DNA of 64,000 bases, taken from NCBI GenBank assembly GCA_036013505.1, contig CP107851.1, positions 8,108,001 through 8,172,000 of the forward strand, read 5' to 3'. Positions 16,715-25,423 of the stretch are shown here, piece after piece. The notes beneath the pieces were generated by a model. That model made no database searches. It saw nothing but the letters and a program-made list of their open reading frames with translations, and was not told the origin of the DNA. The translations under genes were made by a program, and so were the position numbers. Origin of the DNA: Streptomyces sp. NBC_00510 (GTDB lineage Bacteria; Actinomycetota; Actinomycetes; Streptomycetales; Streptomycetaceae). How positions within the stretch are numbered: the first letter of the stretch is position 1; each line of letters opens with the position of its first letter.

Positions 16715-17506
16715 ATGACCGAAGCAACCGGCGGCCTCCCGGCCGCGGCCACCACCGCCACGCCCACCGCCCGCCTCGCCCTGGTCGGGGACCGCTCCGA
16801 GTCCGTCCGTTCCCACCGCCGGATCCCGCGCCTGCTCGACGCGCTCCGCGAGCGCGACGGCCTGGTCCTGGACGCCTGCTGGATCCCCACCGAGGACGCC
16901 GAGGAGGCCGCGGCGGCGGGGGAGTCCGCGGTCGACGGCTTCGACGCGGTGTGGACGGTGCCCGGCAGCCCGTACCGCAGCGAGTCGGGCGCCCTCGCCG
17001 CGGTCCGCACCGCGCGGGAGCGCGGCATCCCCTTCCTCGGTACCTGCGCGGGCTTCCAGCACGCGCTGCTGGAGTTCGCCCGGAACGTCTGCGGCGACAG
17101 CGGCGCCCGTCACGCCGAGAACGACCCCGCCGCCGGGGACGGCGCGCTCATCGTGCCGCTCGCCTGCTCGCTCGTCGGCCACGAGGGCGCCCTCCGGCTC
17201 GCCCCCGGCTCCCGCGCCCGCCGCCTGCTCGGCGCGGCGGAGACCGTCGAGCGCTACCACTGCGCGTTCGGCCTCGACCGCGGCCGGCTCGACGACCTGA
17301 CCGCGCACGGTCTGCGGTTCACCGGCCACGACCCCGACGGCGAACCCCGCGTCGCCGAACTCCCCGGCCACCCCTTCTACCTGGCGAGCCTCTTCCAGCC
17401 GGAGCTGGCCGGCGACGGCTCCGTACCCCATCCCTTCGTCAGGGGCCTCGCCGAGGCGGCCGTGGAGCACGCCGCCAACCGGCGCTCCCGCCTTATGCGT
17501 TGGTAA
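16715..17506 (+). CDS. CTP synthase C-terminal-region-related protein (class I glutamine amidotransferase fold)
   Basis: 263 residues resembling the glutaminase half of CTP synthase without the synthetase half. LALVGDRSESVRSHRRIP starts the domain, FDAVWTVPGSPYRS follows, and the nucleophile elbow is FLGTCAGFQHALLE with Cys around residue 113. Some homologues carry selenocysteine here (annotated as (seleno)proteins); this copy uses ordinary Cys. His and Glu are plausibly in the C-terminal FYLASLFQPE region. The ATG at 16715 is 9 nt after GGAGG; the ATG at 16706 abuts it and is unlikely. It is probably controlled by the divergent LysR gene. The reaction is unknown. Confidence 0.8.
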   Translation: MTEATGGLPAAATTATPTARLALVGDRSESVRSHRRIPRLLDALRERDGLVLDACWIPTEDAEEAAAAGESAVDGFDAVWTVPGSPYRSESGALAAVRTARERGIPFLGTCAGFQHALLEFARNVCGDSGARHAENDPAAGDGALIVPLACSLVGHEGALRLAPGSRARRLLGAAETVERYHCAFGLDRGRLDDLTAHGLRFTGHDPDGEPRVAELPGHPFYLASLFQPELAGDGSVPHPFVRGLAEAAVEHAANRRSRLMRW

Positions 17507-17609
17507 AGAAACACTCATAAGATCTTCTCCCCGGGGCCTTCGGGACGAAAGGATCCCCCTGCAGTTGCGTTCAGGCCGCCACAAGCGGCATCAACAGCAG
17601 GGGGAGTTC

Positions 17610-19211
17610 ATGGTGAGACGCACGGCCGTGCTCGGGCTGACCGCGGCCCTGATAGCCGGCACCGTCGCCACGGCGGCACCGCAGACCGCGGTCGCCCGCA
17701 GCGCGCCGAAGGCCCACGGACACAGCGGCGCCGCCGAGGCCCGCGGCGTACGGATCGCCGCCGCGCACGCCGCGAAGAATGGCATCGACTGGGCCGCGTG
17801 CCCGGCCGACTGGGGCATCGCGAACCCCGTCCAGTGCGGCTGGGTGACCGTGCCGGTCGACTACGCCAAGCCCTCCGGCAAGACGATCAAGATCGCCGTG
17901 GACCGCATCGGCAACACCGGCACCGCCGCCGAGCGCCAGGGCGCCCTCATCTACAACCCGGGCGGCCCCGGTGGTTCCGGCATGCGGTTCCCGCTCCGCG
18001 TGACGACCAAGAACCCGATCTGGGCGGCGACCGCCAAGGCCTACGACTTCGTCGGATTCGACCCGCGCGGCGTCGGCCATTCGGCGCCCATCTCCTGCGC
18101 CGACCCCCAGGAGTTCGTGAAGGCCCCCAAGGCCGACCCGGTCCCGGACGACGAGGCCGACAAGCGGGCGCAGCGCAAGCTGGCCGCCGAGTACGCGCAG
18201 GGCTGCAAGGAGCGCACCGGCGCCGCCATGCTCGCGCAGATGACGACGGCCAACACCGCCCGCGACCTCGACGTCATCCGTGCCGCCCTCGGCGAGCGGA
18301 AGCTCAACTACCTCGGTGTGTCCTACGGCACCTACCTCGGCGCCGTCTACGCCACGCTCTTCCCGTCGCACGTGCGCCGCATGGTCGTCGACAGCGTCGT
18401 CAACCCCGACCGCGACCAGATCTGGTACCGGAACAACCTCGACCAGGACGTCGCCTTCGAGGGCCGCTGGAACGACTGGAAGGCCTGGGTCGCCAGGTAC
18501 GACTCCGTCTACCACATCGGCAACACCCCGGCGAAGGTCCAGGCGAAGTGGGAACAGTTGCGGGCCGCCGCCAAGGCGCACCCCATCGGCGGGGTCGTGG
18601 GCCCGGCCGAACTGCTCGGCCTCTTCCAGAGCGCGCCGTACTACGACTCGTCGTGGGCGGCCGTGGCCGGGATCTGGAGCGCCTACCTCGGGGGTGACAC
18701 CCAGGCGCTGGTCGACGCCGCGGCGCCCGACCTGTCGGACACCGCGGGCAACATCGCCTCGGAGAACGGCAACGCGGTCTACACGGCGGTGGAGTGCACC
18801 GATGCCAAGTGGCCCCGTGACTGGCGCACCTGGGACCGCGACAACACCCGTCTGCACGCCAAGTACCCGTTCCTGACCTGGTCCAACGCGTGGATGAACC
18901 TGCCGTGCGCCACGTGGGGCGTCCCGCAGCAGAACCCCGTGGAGGTGCGGACCGGCCACGGCCTGCCGCGCGTCATGATCGTCCAGAGCACCCGTGACGC
19001 GGCGACCCCGTACACCGGCGCCGTGGAGCTGCACAAGCGGCTCAAGGGCTCGCTCATGATCACCGAGAAGGGCGCCGGTTCGCACGGCGTCACCGGCCTG
19101 GTCAACCCCTGCATCAACGACCGGGTCACCGGCTACTTCGTGACGGGCAGGCTCGACCGGTCCGACGTGACGTGCGCCCCGCACGCCACGCCGGTGCCGC
19201 CCACGAGCTGA
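17610..19211 (+). CDS. tap: Secreted tripeptidyl aminopeptidase (S33 alpha/beta hydrolase, Tap-like)
   Basis: 533-residue exported serine aminopeptidase releasing N-terminal tripeptides from extracellular proteins. Signal peptide about 1-29 (RRTAVLGLTAALIAGTVATA). The oxyanion region is NPGGPGGSG (about 116-124), nucleophile Ser238 (GVSYGTYLG), acid Asp near 455 (STRDAATPYTG) and His near 485 (GAGSHGVTG). GGGGAG (17601-17606) precedes the ATG. Length and gene position match what I remember of S. lividans/S. coelicolor Tap. Expressed with other secreted proteases, it would supply peptides. Confidence 0.9.
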   Translation: MVRRTAVLGLTAALIAGTVATAAPQTAVARSAPKAHGHSGAAEARGVRIAAAHAAKNGIDWAACPADWGIANPVQCGWVTVPVDYAKPSGKTIKIAVDRIGNTGTAAERQGALIYNPGGPGGSGMRFPLRVTTKNPIWAATAKAYDFVGFDPRGVGHSAPISCADPQEFVKAPKADPVPDDEADKRAQRKLAAEYAQGCKERTGAAMLAQMTTANTARDLDVIRAALGERKLNYLGVSYGTYLGAVYATLFPSHVRRMVVDSVVNPDRDQIWYRNNLDQDVAFEGRWNDWKAWVARYDSVYHIGNTPAKVQAKWEQLRAAAKAHPIGGVVGPAELLGLFQSAPYYDSSWAAVAGIWSAYLGGDTQALVDAAAPDLSDTAGNIASENGNAVYTAVECTDAKWPRDWRTWDRDNTRLHAKYPFLTWSNAWMNLPCATWGVPQQNPVEVRTGHGLPRVMIVQSTRDAATPYTGAVELHKRLKGSLMITEKGAGSHGVTGLVNPCINDRVTGYFVTGRLDRSDVTCAPHATPVPPTS

Positions 19212-19230
19212 CCCTCCGCCGTACACGGGC

Positions 19231-19272
19231 GGACGGCCCCGCGGCGCCCACAGGGGCGCGGCGGGGCCGTCC
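19231..19272. terminator. Hairpin terminator between tap and the cupin gene
   Basis: GGACGGCCCCGCGGCGCC pairs with GGCGCGGCGGGGCCGTCC with one mismatch across a 6-nt loop. It is located between convergent genes, so it is probably bidirectional. Confidence 0.8.
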
Positions 19273-19292
19273 GGCGTTCCGGGCCCGGGCGG

Positions 19293-19655
19293 CTATCCGA
19301 GCCGCACCCCGGTCGTGCCCGTGCCCTCGTTGCCGTCGCCGGTGTTGACCGTGCCGCGCGGCTCGAACATCAGGATGCGGGTGCCCTCCTCGGCGCGCGG
19401 GCGGTGCGGGACGCCGCGGGGCACGGTGAACACCTCGTGCGGGCCGAGGGTCACCGTACGGTCCGGCAACTCCAGGTGCAGACGTCCGGCGAGGACGAGG
19501 AAGAACTCGTCGGTGTCCGCGTGCGCGTGCTCGGCGAAGTCGCCCTCGACGTTGGCCACCTTCACGTCGTAGTCGTTGACCTCGGCGAGGACGTGCGGCA
19601 TCCACTTCTGGTCCACGGCGTCCATCACGGTGTCGATGTTGCGCTTGTCGCTCAT
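19293..19655 (-). CDS. Cupin-domain protein
   Basis: 120 residues forming one cupin barrel. Motif 1 is AEHAHADTDEFFLVLAGRLHLEL (His, His, Glu metal ligands, about 42-64) and motif 2 is LGPHEVFTVPRGVPHRPRA (about 71-89). Such proteins range from isomerases to small-molecule sensors. It starts 9 bp after the PARG-like gene stop, in a three-gene unit with that gene and an epimerase-like SDR. Confidence 0.88.
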   Translation of the reverse strand: MSDKRNIDTVMDAVDQKWMPHVLAEVNDYDVKVANVEGDFAEHAHADTDEFFLVLAGRLHLELPDRTVTLGPHEVFTVPRGVPHRPRAEEGTRILMFEPRGTVNTGDGNEGTGTTGVRLG

Positions 19656-19664
19656 GTGATTCCT

Positions 19665-20495
19665 CTACCCGGGGAAGGCGGCGGCGAAGGCCGCCCGGGT
19701 GGGCGAGTCCGCGCGCCGGTCCAGTACGGCGAAGACGACCCGGCCGAAGCGGTCCGCGAACCGGCCGCCCGGCCCGAGGTGCTCGCCGAAGGCGGCCGCG
19801 ACCGCCGCCGGATCGTTGCGGAACACCCCGCAGCCCCAGGCACCCAGCACCAGGCAGGGGTAGCCGTGCGCCGCGGCGACCTCGAGCACCCTGCCCGCCC
19901 GCGCCGTCAGCGCGGCCGGCACCCGGTCCGCGGCGCCGGGATCCTGGCGGGCGATCACCCCCGCGTTCGGCGCGGCGGAGGTGAGGAAGCCGGCCTCGAA
20001 GGGCTCGTCCAGCAGGACGCCGTGCTCGTCGCGGAAGACCGGGACGGCGGGGGAGTGGATCACCCGGTCGCTGTAGAAGGGGCTGCGGTCGGCCCGGTGC
20101 CAGTCGTAGAACCGCCTCGCCGTGAGCAGCGTCGTGTACAGCGCCGACGCGCGGCACACCGCCTCCTCCTGGGCCTGCGCCCCGTTGAGGTAGCCGCCGC
20201 CGGGGTTGCGCGCCGAGGCGAAGTTCAGCACGGCGACCGGGACTCCCGGTGCCTGCCGCACCAGGCGGCGCGCCGCCTGCAGGCTGTCCTCTCCGGTCAC
20301 CTCGAAGGACGTGGGCCCGGTGCGCGCCGTGCGGGGGCCGGGATCGACGGGCCCGGGGCCGTACATCCGCGTCCCCCGCACGGCCCGCGCGACGGCCTCC
20401 CCGATCGCCACCTCCACGCCGCGTGCCGTGCGGTAACGGCCGGTCGCGACGAGGCCTTCCGTCTCCTTGGCGAGGGCCCGCAGCCGCGCACTCAT
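19665..20495 (-). CDS. Bacterial-type poly(ADP-ribose) glycohydrolase-like protein (TIGR02452/DUF2263)
   Basis: 276 residues with the PARG catalytic signature GGG-X7-QEE: NPGGGYLNGAQAQEE (Gly99-101, Gln109, Glu110, Glu111). The macrodomain core continues with LGAWGCGVFRNDP. Bacterial PARGs hydrolyse poly- or mono-ADP-ribose. No ADP-ribosyltransferase is nearby, so the physiological substrate is open. The ATG complementary to 20493-20495 matches the family start. It lies between the SDR and the cupin gene in an apparent operon. Confidence 0.9.
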   Translation of the reverse strand: MSARLRALAKETEGLVATGRYRTARGVEVAIGEAVARAVRGTRMYGPGPVDPGPRTARTGPTSFEVTGEDSLQAARRLVRQAPGVPVAVLNFASARNPGGGYLNGAQAQEEAVCRASALYTTLLTARRFYDWHRADRSPFYSDRVIHSPAVPVFRDEHGVLLDEPFEAGFLTSAAPNAGVIARQDPGAADRVPAALTARAGRVLEVAAAHGYPCLVLGAWGCGVFRNDPAAVAAAFGEHLGPGGRFADRFGRVVFAVLDRRADSPTRAAFAAAFPG

Positions 20496-20521
20496 GTCCG
20501 GTCCTTTCCCACGCCCCGAGG

Positions 20522-21592
20522 CTAGTGGGGCTCCCCGGGCCCGGCGAGCGGTTTTCCGGCGGCCAGCCAGCGGTCCTCGGCCTCGTAGTCGAACAGGTCG
20601 CCGAACCGGTCGTACGTCGACGCCAGGACGGGGAAGGCCTCCCGCCAGTCCCGCCCGCCGAGCCGCTCGACCAGCCAGGCCACGTTCTCCGGCAGCGACT
20701 GCGCGTAGCCGGTGACGGCGCGGTAGCCCAGCTCGCGCTCCGCGGCCGACATGTCGAGCACGAAGGGGTGGGCCGTGGTCCACGGGGTGTCGCCGACGTT
20801 CTTCGCCGGGGGAGGGCCGTCCACGGTGTACGTCTGCGTCTCGTGGCCCAGCAGCGCGCCGACGGCGTCCGCGATCTCCGCCACCGTCGGGGCGTACGGG
20901 TCACCGGCGTTGAGCACCCGGGAGCCCGGGCGGCGGGCGGCCAGCCGCACCAGTTCGGCGAGGTTCGCGGCGTGCACCGGGTGGAAGCGGCTGGCGCCGT
21001 TGTACGCGAGCACCCGGAACGGCCGCCGGTCCACGGCCCGCTTGACGAAGTACAGCTCCCTCGGCCGCAGGCTGTGCGGGCCGTGGACGGCCCCGGCGCG
21101 CAGCAGCGTGACGGGCAACCGCTCCTCCGCCGCGAGGAGGTCGCGCTCGAGTGCCACCTTGCGCGCGGAGTAGCCGCCCTCGCCGGGGGCCAGCACGGCT
21201 TGCGTCTCCGCGACGGGCACCGGGAAGACGGGCGCGCCGCCGGGCTCCCCGTCGGTGTCCAGGCTGCGGCCCCGGCCGTCCTCGTAGACGGAGCAGCTGG
21301 ACACGACGACCGCGGAGCCGATCCGGTCCGCCAGGTCCGTCAGCTGCCGCGCGTGCTCCGGCCCGTAGGCGACGCAGTCCAGCAGCACGTCGCAGCCCTC
21401 GCCGAGCGCCGCCGCCAGCGCCGGGGTGTCCTCGCGGTCCACGGCCACCGGCCGGACCCCGTCGGGCCACTCCACGTCACCGCCGCCCCCGCGGGAGGCG
21501 GCCCGCACCTCCCAGCCGTCCTCGGCGAGGGCGCGTACCGCCGCCCGGCCGATCTGTCCCGTCGCCCCGATCACGAACGCAGTTCTCGTCAT
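20522..21592 (-). CDS. NAD-dependent epimerase/dehydratase-like extended SDR
   Basis: 356 residues. N-terminal Rossmann motif VIGATGQIGRAAVRAL (about 7-22, GATGQIG), followed by VSSCSVYED and the catalytic-type YSARK (GGYSARKVALE). The C-terminal part (FHPVHAANLAELV) resembles isoflavone-reductase/NmrA-like or epimerase proteins. It is first gene of the SDR-PARG-cupin unit. Natural substrate unknown; a nucleotide sugar is possible given the ADP-ribose-acting neighbour, but that is speculation. Confidence 0.85.
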   Translation of the reverse strand: MTRTAFVIGATGQIGRAAVRALAEDGWEVRAASRGGGGDVEWPDGVRPVAVDREDTPALAAALGEGCDVLLDCVAYGPEHARQLTDLADRIGSAVVVSSCSVYEDGRGRSLDTDGEPGGAPVFPVPVAETQAVLAPGEGGYSARKVALERDLLAAEERLPVTLLRAGAVHGPHSLRPRELYFVKRAVDRRPFRVLAYNGASRFHPVHAANLAELVRLAARRPGSRVLNAGDPYAPTVAEIADAVGALLGHETQTYTVDGPPPAKNVGDTPWTTAHPFVLDMSAAERELGYRAVTGYAQSLPENVAWLVERLGGRDWREAFPVLASTYDRFGDLFDYEAEDRWLAAGKPLAGPGEPH

Positions 21593-21685
21593 GACGGCGA
21601 CGCTAGGCGGGCCGGTGACGGCGGGGCCAGGCTCGTTCGCCGTGCGCGGATCCGCCCAGGGCGCAACCGCCCAGGGTGCGACCGG

Positions 21686-22402
21686 TCAGGCGCTGCGGCG
21701 CAGCCGGGAGCCAATGCCGGACTGGCCCTGCTGCTCCGCCTTGACCTCGGACGCGTACCGGTCGACGTACTCCTGGCCGGACAGGCCGAGGATGGCGTAC
21801 ATGATCTCGTCGGTGGCCGAACGCACCACGAAGCGCTCGTTGTCCATCCCCTCGAAGCGGGAGAACTCCAGCGGCGCGCCGAAGCGGATCGTCACCGGCT
21901 TGATGCGCGGCAGCCGCCGGCCGGCGGGCTGGATCTCGTACGTGCCGATCATCGCGCACGGGACCACCGGGACCCCGGCGCGGATGGCCATGGTGGCCAC
22001 GCCGACCTTGCCCTTGTAGAGGCGTCCGTCGTGGGAGCGGGTGCCCTCGGGGTAGATGCCGAGGAGCTCGCCCTTGGCGAGCACCTTCAGCCCCTCGCGG
22101 ACCGCCGACTCGCCCGCCTTCCCGCCGGAGCGGTCGACCGGGATCTGCCCGATGCTGTGGAAGAACGCCGCGGTCAGCCGTCCCTTGATGCCGGTTCCGG
22201 TGAAGTACTCGGCCTTCGCCAGGAAGGTGATCCGGCGCGGCAGGATCGCGGGCATCAGGAAGTGGTCGGAGAACGACAGGTGGTTGCCCGCGACGATCGC
22301 CGCGCCCTCCTCCGGGATGTTCTCCATGCCCTCGATCCTCGGGCGGAACAGCACCCGCAGCAGCGGGCCGAGGACCACGTACTTGAGCACGTAGTAGAAC
22401 AC
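21686..22402 (-). CDS. 1-acyl-sn-glycerol-3-phosphate acyltransferase family protein (PlsC-like)
   Basis: 238-residue membrane-associated acyltransferase. Catalytic HX4D motif NHLSFSDH (about 40-47), substrate-binding IYPEGTRSHDG (about 117-127), and VPVVPCAMIGTYEI. An N-terminal hydrophobic segment anchors it. Expected to acylate lysophosphatidate or another lysolipid; Streptomyces have several paralogues, so the acceptor is uncertain. It lies 93 bp upstream of the SDR gene and is divergent from the S1 protease gene. Confidence 0.9.
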   Translation of the reverse strand: MFYYVLKYVVLGPLLRVLFRPRIEGMENIPEEGAAIVAGNHLSFSDHFLMPAILPRRITFLAKAEYFTGTGIKGRLTAAFFHSIGQIPVDRSGGKAGESAVREGLKVLAKGELLGIYPEGTRSHDGRLYKGKVGVATMAIRAGVPVVPCAMIGTYEIQPAGRRLPRIKPVTIRFGAPLEFSRFEGMDNERFVVRSATDEIMYAILGLSGQEYVDRYASEVKAEQQGQSGIGSRLRRSA

Positions 22403-22585
22403 GGACTGACTCCCAACTGGCGCCGATCGGCTCCGGGACGGCGTTCTGCCAGGTCACAACGCGGTTCGAGGATGGTCAGTCTAGGCGTGGGGGGTGCCGT
22501 GCGTCACCGGGCCCGCACGCGCGCGCCGAGTGATTGGTATGGACATGACTAATCGTCACCTCTAGGCTCGCGGCGACGTCAGTTT

Positions 22586-22599
22586 TGAGAGCGCTCTCA
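22586..22599. promoter_or_regulatory. Perfect 14-bp palindrome upstream of the secreted protease, LacI-type operator candidate
   Basis: TGAGAGCGCTCTCA is a perfect palindrome 48 bp upstream of the protease start. It resembles the CebR/CelR operator TGGGAGCGCTCCCA with two symmetric changes, a typical LacI-family half-site variation. The surrounding promoter region 22403-22646 holds no gene. Confidence 0.6.
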
Positions 22600-22646
22600 C
22601 GACCTCCCCTGCACCACTTCCTCCCACACCAGTTAGGGGAACTGCC

Positions 22647-23837
22647 ATGAGACGCAGGATCAGCGCGCGTGCCGCCCTGTCCGTGCTGCTCGTACTGGCG
22701 GGACTGGGCGCGACCTCCACCGCGCCCACTCCCGCCGCCGCCTCATCCGCCACGGGGAGCGCACCCGCGTCCGCCGCCGGCACGCCGTCCGCCGGGCTCG
22801 TCCGGGTTCTCGCGGGCGACCTGGGCCTGAGCGAGGCGCAGGCGCGCGAACGCCTCCGTGACGAGGCCGCCGCCACCCGTCTGGAGCCCGCCGCCCGGCG
22901 TGCCGCGGGCGCGGACTACGGCGGGTCCTGGTTCGACGCGCGCACGGGCACCCTCGTCGTCGCCGTGACCGGCGAACGCAAGGCCGCGGCCGTCCGCGGG
23001 ACCGGGGCGGCCGTACGGGTCGTCGAGCACTCCGCGGGCGAACTCGACGCGGCGAAGGCGGTCCTGGACCGCGGGGCCAGGGCGGGGGCCGCTCCGGCGG
23101 CCGTGACCGGCTGGCGTGTCGACCCGCGGGCCAACCGTGTCGTCGTCGACGTCCGCGCGGGCGCCCGGGACACCGCGGCGGTGCGCGCCTTCGTCGCCTC
23201 CGCCCGGCGGGCCGCACCCGGCGCCGTCGTCACCTCGGTACGCCGGGCCGCGCAGGCACCGGCGACGCTCGCCGCGGGGACGGTCGGCGGGGACCCGTAC
23301 TACAGCCACAACATCCGCTGCTCCATCGGCTTCTCCGTGTACGGCGGCTTCGTCACCGCCGGGCACTGCGCCCAGGCCGGCGCCGCCGTGTACGGCTGGG
23401 ACGGCTCCTACGTCGGCGCCTTCCAGGGCGGCACCTTCCCCGGCAACGACTACGGCTGGGTCAACGTCGGCAGCGGCTGGTGGACGGTCCCGGTGGTGCT
23501 GGGCTGGGGCACCGTTCCCGACGCCCTGGTGCGCGGCTCCGCCGAGGCGCCGGTGGGGGCGTCGGTCTGCCGCTCCGGGTCGACCACGCACTGGCACTGC
23601 GGCACGATCCTGGCGAAGAACGAGACCGTGAACTACAGCCAGGGCAGCGTGTACGGCCTGACGAAGACGAACGTGTGCGCGGAACCGGGCGACTCCGGTG
23701 GCTCGTTCATCAGCGGCGACCAGGCCCAGGGCGTCACCTCCGGAGGCTGGGGCAACTGCTCCTCCGGAGGCGAGACCTGGTTCCAGCCCGTCAACCCGAT
23801 CCTGGCCCGTTACGGCCTGACCCTGCACACCGCCTGA
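22647..23837 (+). CDS. Secreted S1 serine protease with alpha-lytic-type prodomain (SGP-like)
   Basis: 396-residue preproprotein. Signal about 1-32; prodomain about 50-210 (LGLSEAQARERLRDEAAATR, then DYGGSWFDARTGTLVVAVTG); mature chymotrypsin-like domain from about 211 with His240 (TAGHC), Asp268 (NDYGW) and Ser350 (GDSGGS). Three disulfide pairs are plausible. The family includes Streptomyces griseus proteases. It contributes to extracellular protein use along with Tap. Regulation by a LacI-type protein is suggested by the upstream palindrome. Confidence 0.94.
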   Translation: MRRRISARAALSVLLVLAGLGATSTAPTPAAASSATGSAPASAAGTPSAGLVRVLAGDLGLSEAQARERLRDEAAATRLEPAARRAAGADYGGSWFDARTGTLVVAVTGERKAAAVRGTGAAVRVVEHSAGELDAAKAVLDRGARAGAAPAAVTGWRVDPRANRVVVDVRAGARDTAAVRAFVASARRAAPGAVVTSVRRAAQAPATLAAGTVGGDPYYSHNIRCSIGFSVYGGFVTAGHCAQAGAAVYGWDGSYVGAFQGGTFPGNDYGWVNVGSGWWTVPVVLGWGTVPDALVRGSAEAPVGASVCRSGSTTHWHCGTILAKNETVNYSQGSVYGLTKTNVCAEPGDSGGSFISGDQAQGVTSGGWGNCSSGGETWFQPVNPILARYGLTLHTA

Positions 23838-23859
23838 GGCCACCGGCCCCGGTGGACCC

Positions 23860-25305
23860 TCAGTGTCCCGTCGCGCCCTCGCGGGCGCGGCGGGGCATCA
23901 GGAAGGCGGCCGCCAGGGCCGCGACGAACGCGGCCGCGGCCATGAGCGCCGTCCACTGGGTCGCGGGCACCGTGCCCCCGTCGGCCGCGTACGAGAAGAA
24001 CGCCGTGCCGAGCACCGCGACACCGACCGAACCGCCCAGCTGCTGCACGGCGTTGAGGACACCCGAGGCCGAGCCGGTCTCGCGCTCCTCGACGTCGGCG
24101 AGGGCGATGTCGAAGAACGGTGCCATGACCAGGCCCATCGCGAAGCCGTTCAGCAGGAGGGCGGGCAGCAGCTGCCAGGTGGTGGCCCCCTGGCCCGCCA
24201 GGTGCACGGTCAGCGCCAGCGCGGCGACGGCCACCGCCGACAGCGCGAAGCCGGCCTGGATGGTGCGCCGGCCGTACTTCGGGCCGAGGACGGCACCGGA
24301 GAGGACCGCGCCGACGACCGTGCCGGCGGACCAGGGGATCATCGACGCCCCGGCGTGCAGGGCGCTGTAGCCGAGCCCGACCTGCAGGTGCAGGGTCAGC
24401 ACGAGCATCAGCCCGCTGATCGCCGCGAAGAAGGCGACGCCCACCACGAGCGCGGCGGAGAAGCCGCGGTGGCGGAAGAGCCCCGGCTCGACGAGCGGGG
24501 AACCGCCCCGCGCCACCAGCCGCCGCTGGTACCAGGCGAAGAGGCCGAGCACCGGGACCGCGCCCGCCATCGACAGGTACGTCCACAGCGGCCAGCCCAG
24601 GTCGCGGCCCTGGACCAGCGGGTACACCAGCATGAGCACCCCGAGGCTGACCAGCGCCGACCCCGGCAGGTCCAGCCGCGGCGCGTGCGGCGAGCGCCCC
24701 TCGGGCAGGATGCGCAGCGCGACGGCGAAGGCGACGACGCCGATCGGGACGTTGATCAGGAACACCGAGCGCCAGCCGGAGCCGAACAGGTCCGCGTCGG
24801 TGAGGAAGCCGCCGAGCACCGGCCCGGCGACCGCGGCGAGCCCCATGATCGGCCCGAACGCACCGAAGGCCGCCCCCTGCTCCTTCGGCGGGAACATCTG
24901 GCGCAGGATGCCGAGGCCCTGCGGCACCATCATGGCGGCGAACAGCCCCTGCGCTGCCCGCCCGCCGATCAGCATCCCCGCGGAGCCCGCGGCCGCGCAC
25001 AGCGCGGAGCACACCGTGAACCCGGCGAGCCCGACGAGGAACATCCGTCGGCGGCCCACGATGTCGCCGAGCCGCGCCCCCGTGATCATCAGCACGGAGA
25101 AGGCCAGCGTGTAGGCGGCGGTGATCCACTGGATCTGGGTGGAGCTGCCGCCGAAGTCCGCGCGGATCGAGGGCGAGGCGACGCCGACGATCGTGGCGTC
25201 GAGCAGGTCCATGATCTCGACGGCGAGGATCACGGCCAGCCCGAGCTTGCGCAGGGGGTGGCCGGTGGCCGGGGGCGCCGGCGGGGAGAGGGATTGGGTG
25301 GTCAT
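23860..25305 (-). CDS. MFS drug:H+ antiporter, DHA2 (14-TMS) family
   Basis: 481 residues, about 14 hydrophobic segments. EmrB/QacA-type signatures include DATIVGVASPSI after helix 1 and GARLGDIVGRRR between helices 2 and 3. It should export a lipophilic drug or metabolite across the membrane. It is divergent from a TetR gene across a tract of three 13-bp palindromes, so induction by its substrate through TetR is very likely. Confidence 0.93.
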   Translation of the reverse strand: MTTQSLSPPAPPATGHPLRKLGLAVILAVEIMDLLDATIVGVASPSIRADFGGSSTQIQWITAAYTLAFSVLMITGARLGDIVGRRRMFLVGLAGFTVCSALCAAAGSAGMLIGGRAAQGLFAAMMVPQGLGILRQMFPPKEQGAAFGAFGPIMGLAAVAGPVLGGFLTDADLFGSGWRSVFLINVPIGVVAFAVALRILPEGRSPHAPRLDLPGSALVSLGVLMLVYPLVQGRDLGWPLWTYLSMAGAVPVLGLFAWYQRRLVARGGSPLVEPGLFRHRGFSAALVVGVAFFAAISGLMLVLTLHLQVGLGYSALHAGASMIPWSAGTVVGAVLSGAVLGPKYGRRTIQAGFALSAVAVAALALTVHLAGQGATTWQLLPALLLNGFAMGLVMAPFFDIALADVEERETGSASGVLNAVQQLGGSVGVAVLGTAFFSYAADGGTVPATQWTALMAAAAFVAALAAAFLMPRRAREGATGH

Positions 25306-25326
25306 GGGGGCCTCCGCGGGATCGGA

Positions 25327-25396
25327 CGAACGGCGTTCGCTTTGAACGAACAGTGTTCTAAAAGACGAACAGTGTTCGTGTCAAGTACGCTGTTCG
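25327..25396. promoter_or_regulatory. Array of TetR operators between the MFS and TetR genes
   Basis: CGAACGGCGTTCG (25327-25339), CGAACAGTGTTCT (25347-25359) and CGAACAGTGTTCG (25366-25378), with a half-site CTGTTCG near 25390-25396. Centres are 19-20 bp apart, i.e. about two helical turns, so dimers would bind on the same DNA face. The tract separates the two divergent starts (25305 and 25424). Confidence 0.88.
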
Positions 25397-25423
25397 TGTT
25401 CCGCTCCCGGAGGTACGCAGCAC

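Noticed and set aside
16715..17506. Possible selenoprotein
   Set aside because: The active-site codon is ordinary Cys (TGC) and there is no in-frame TGA; the relatives' (seleno)protein name does not apply here.
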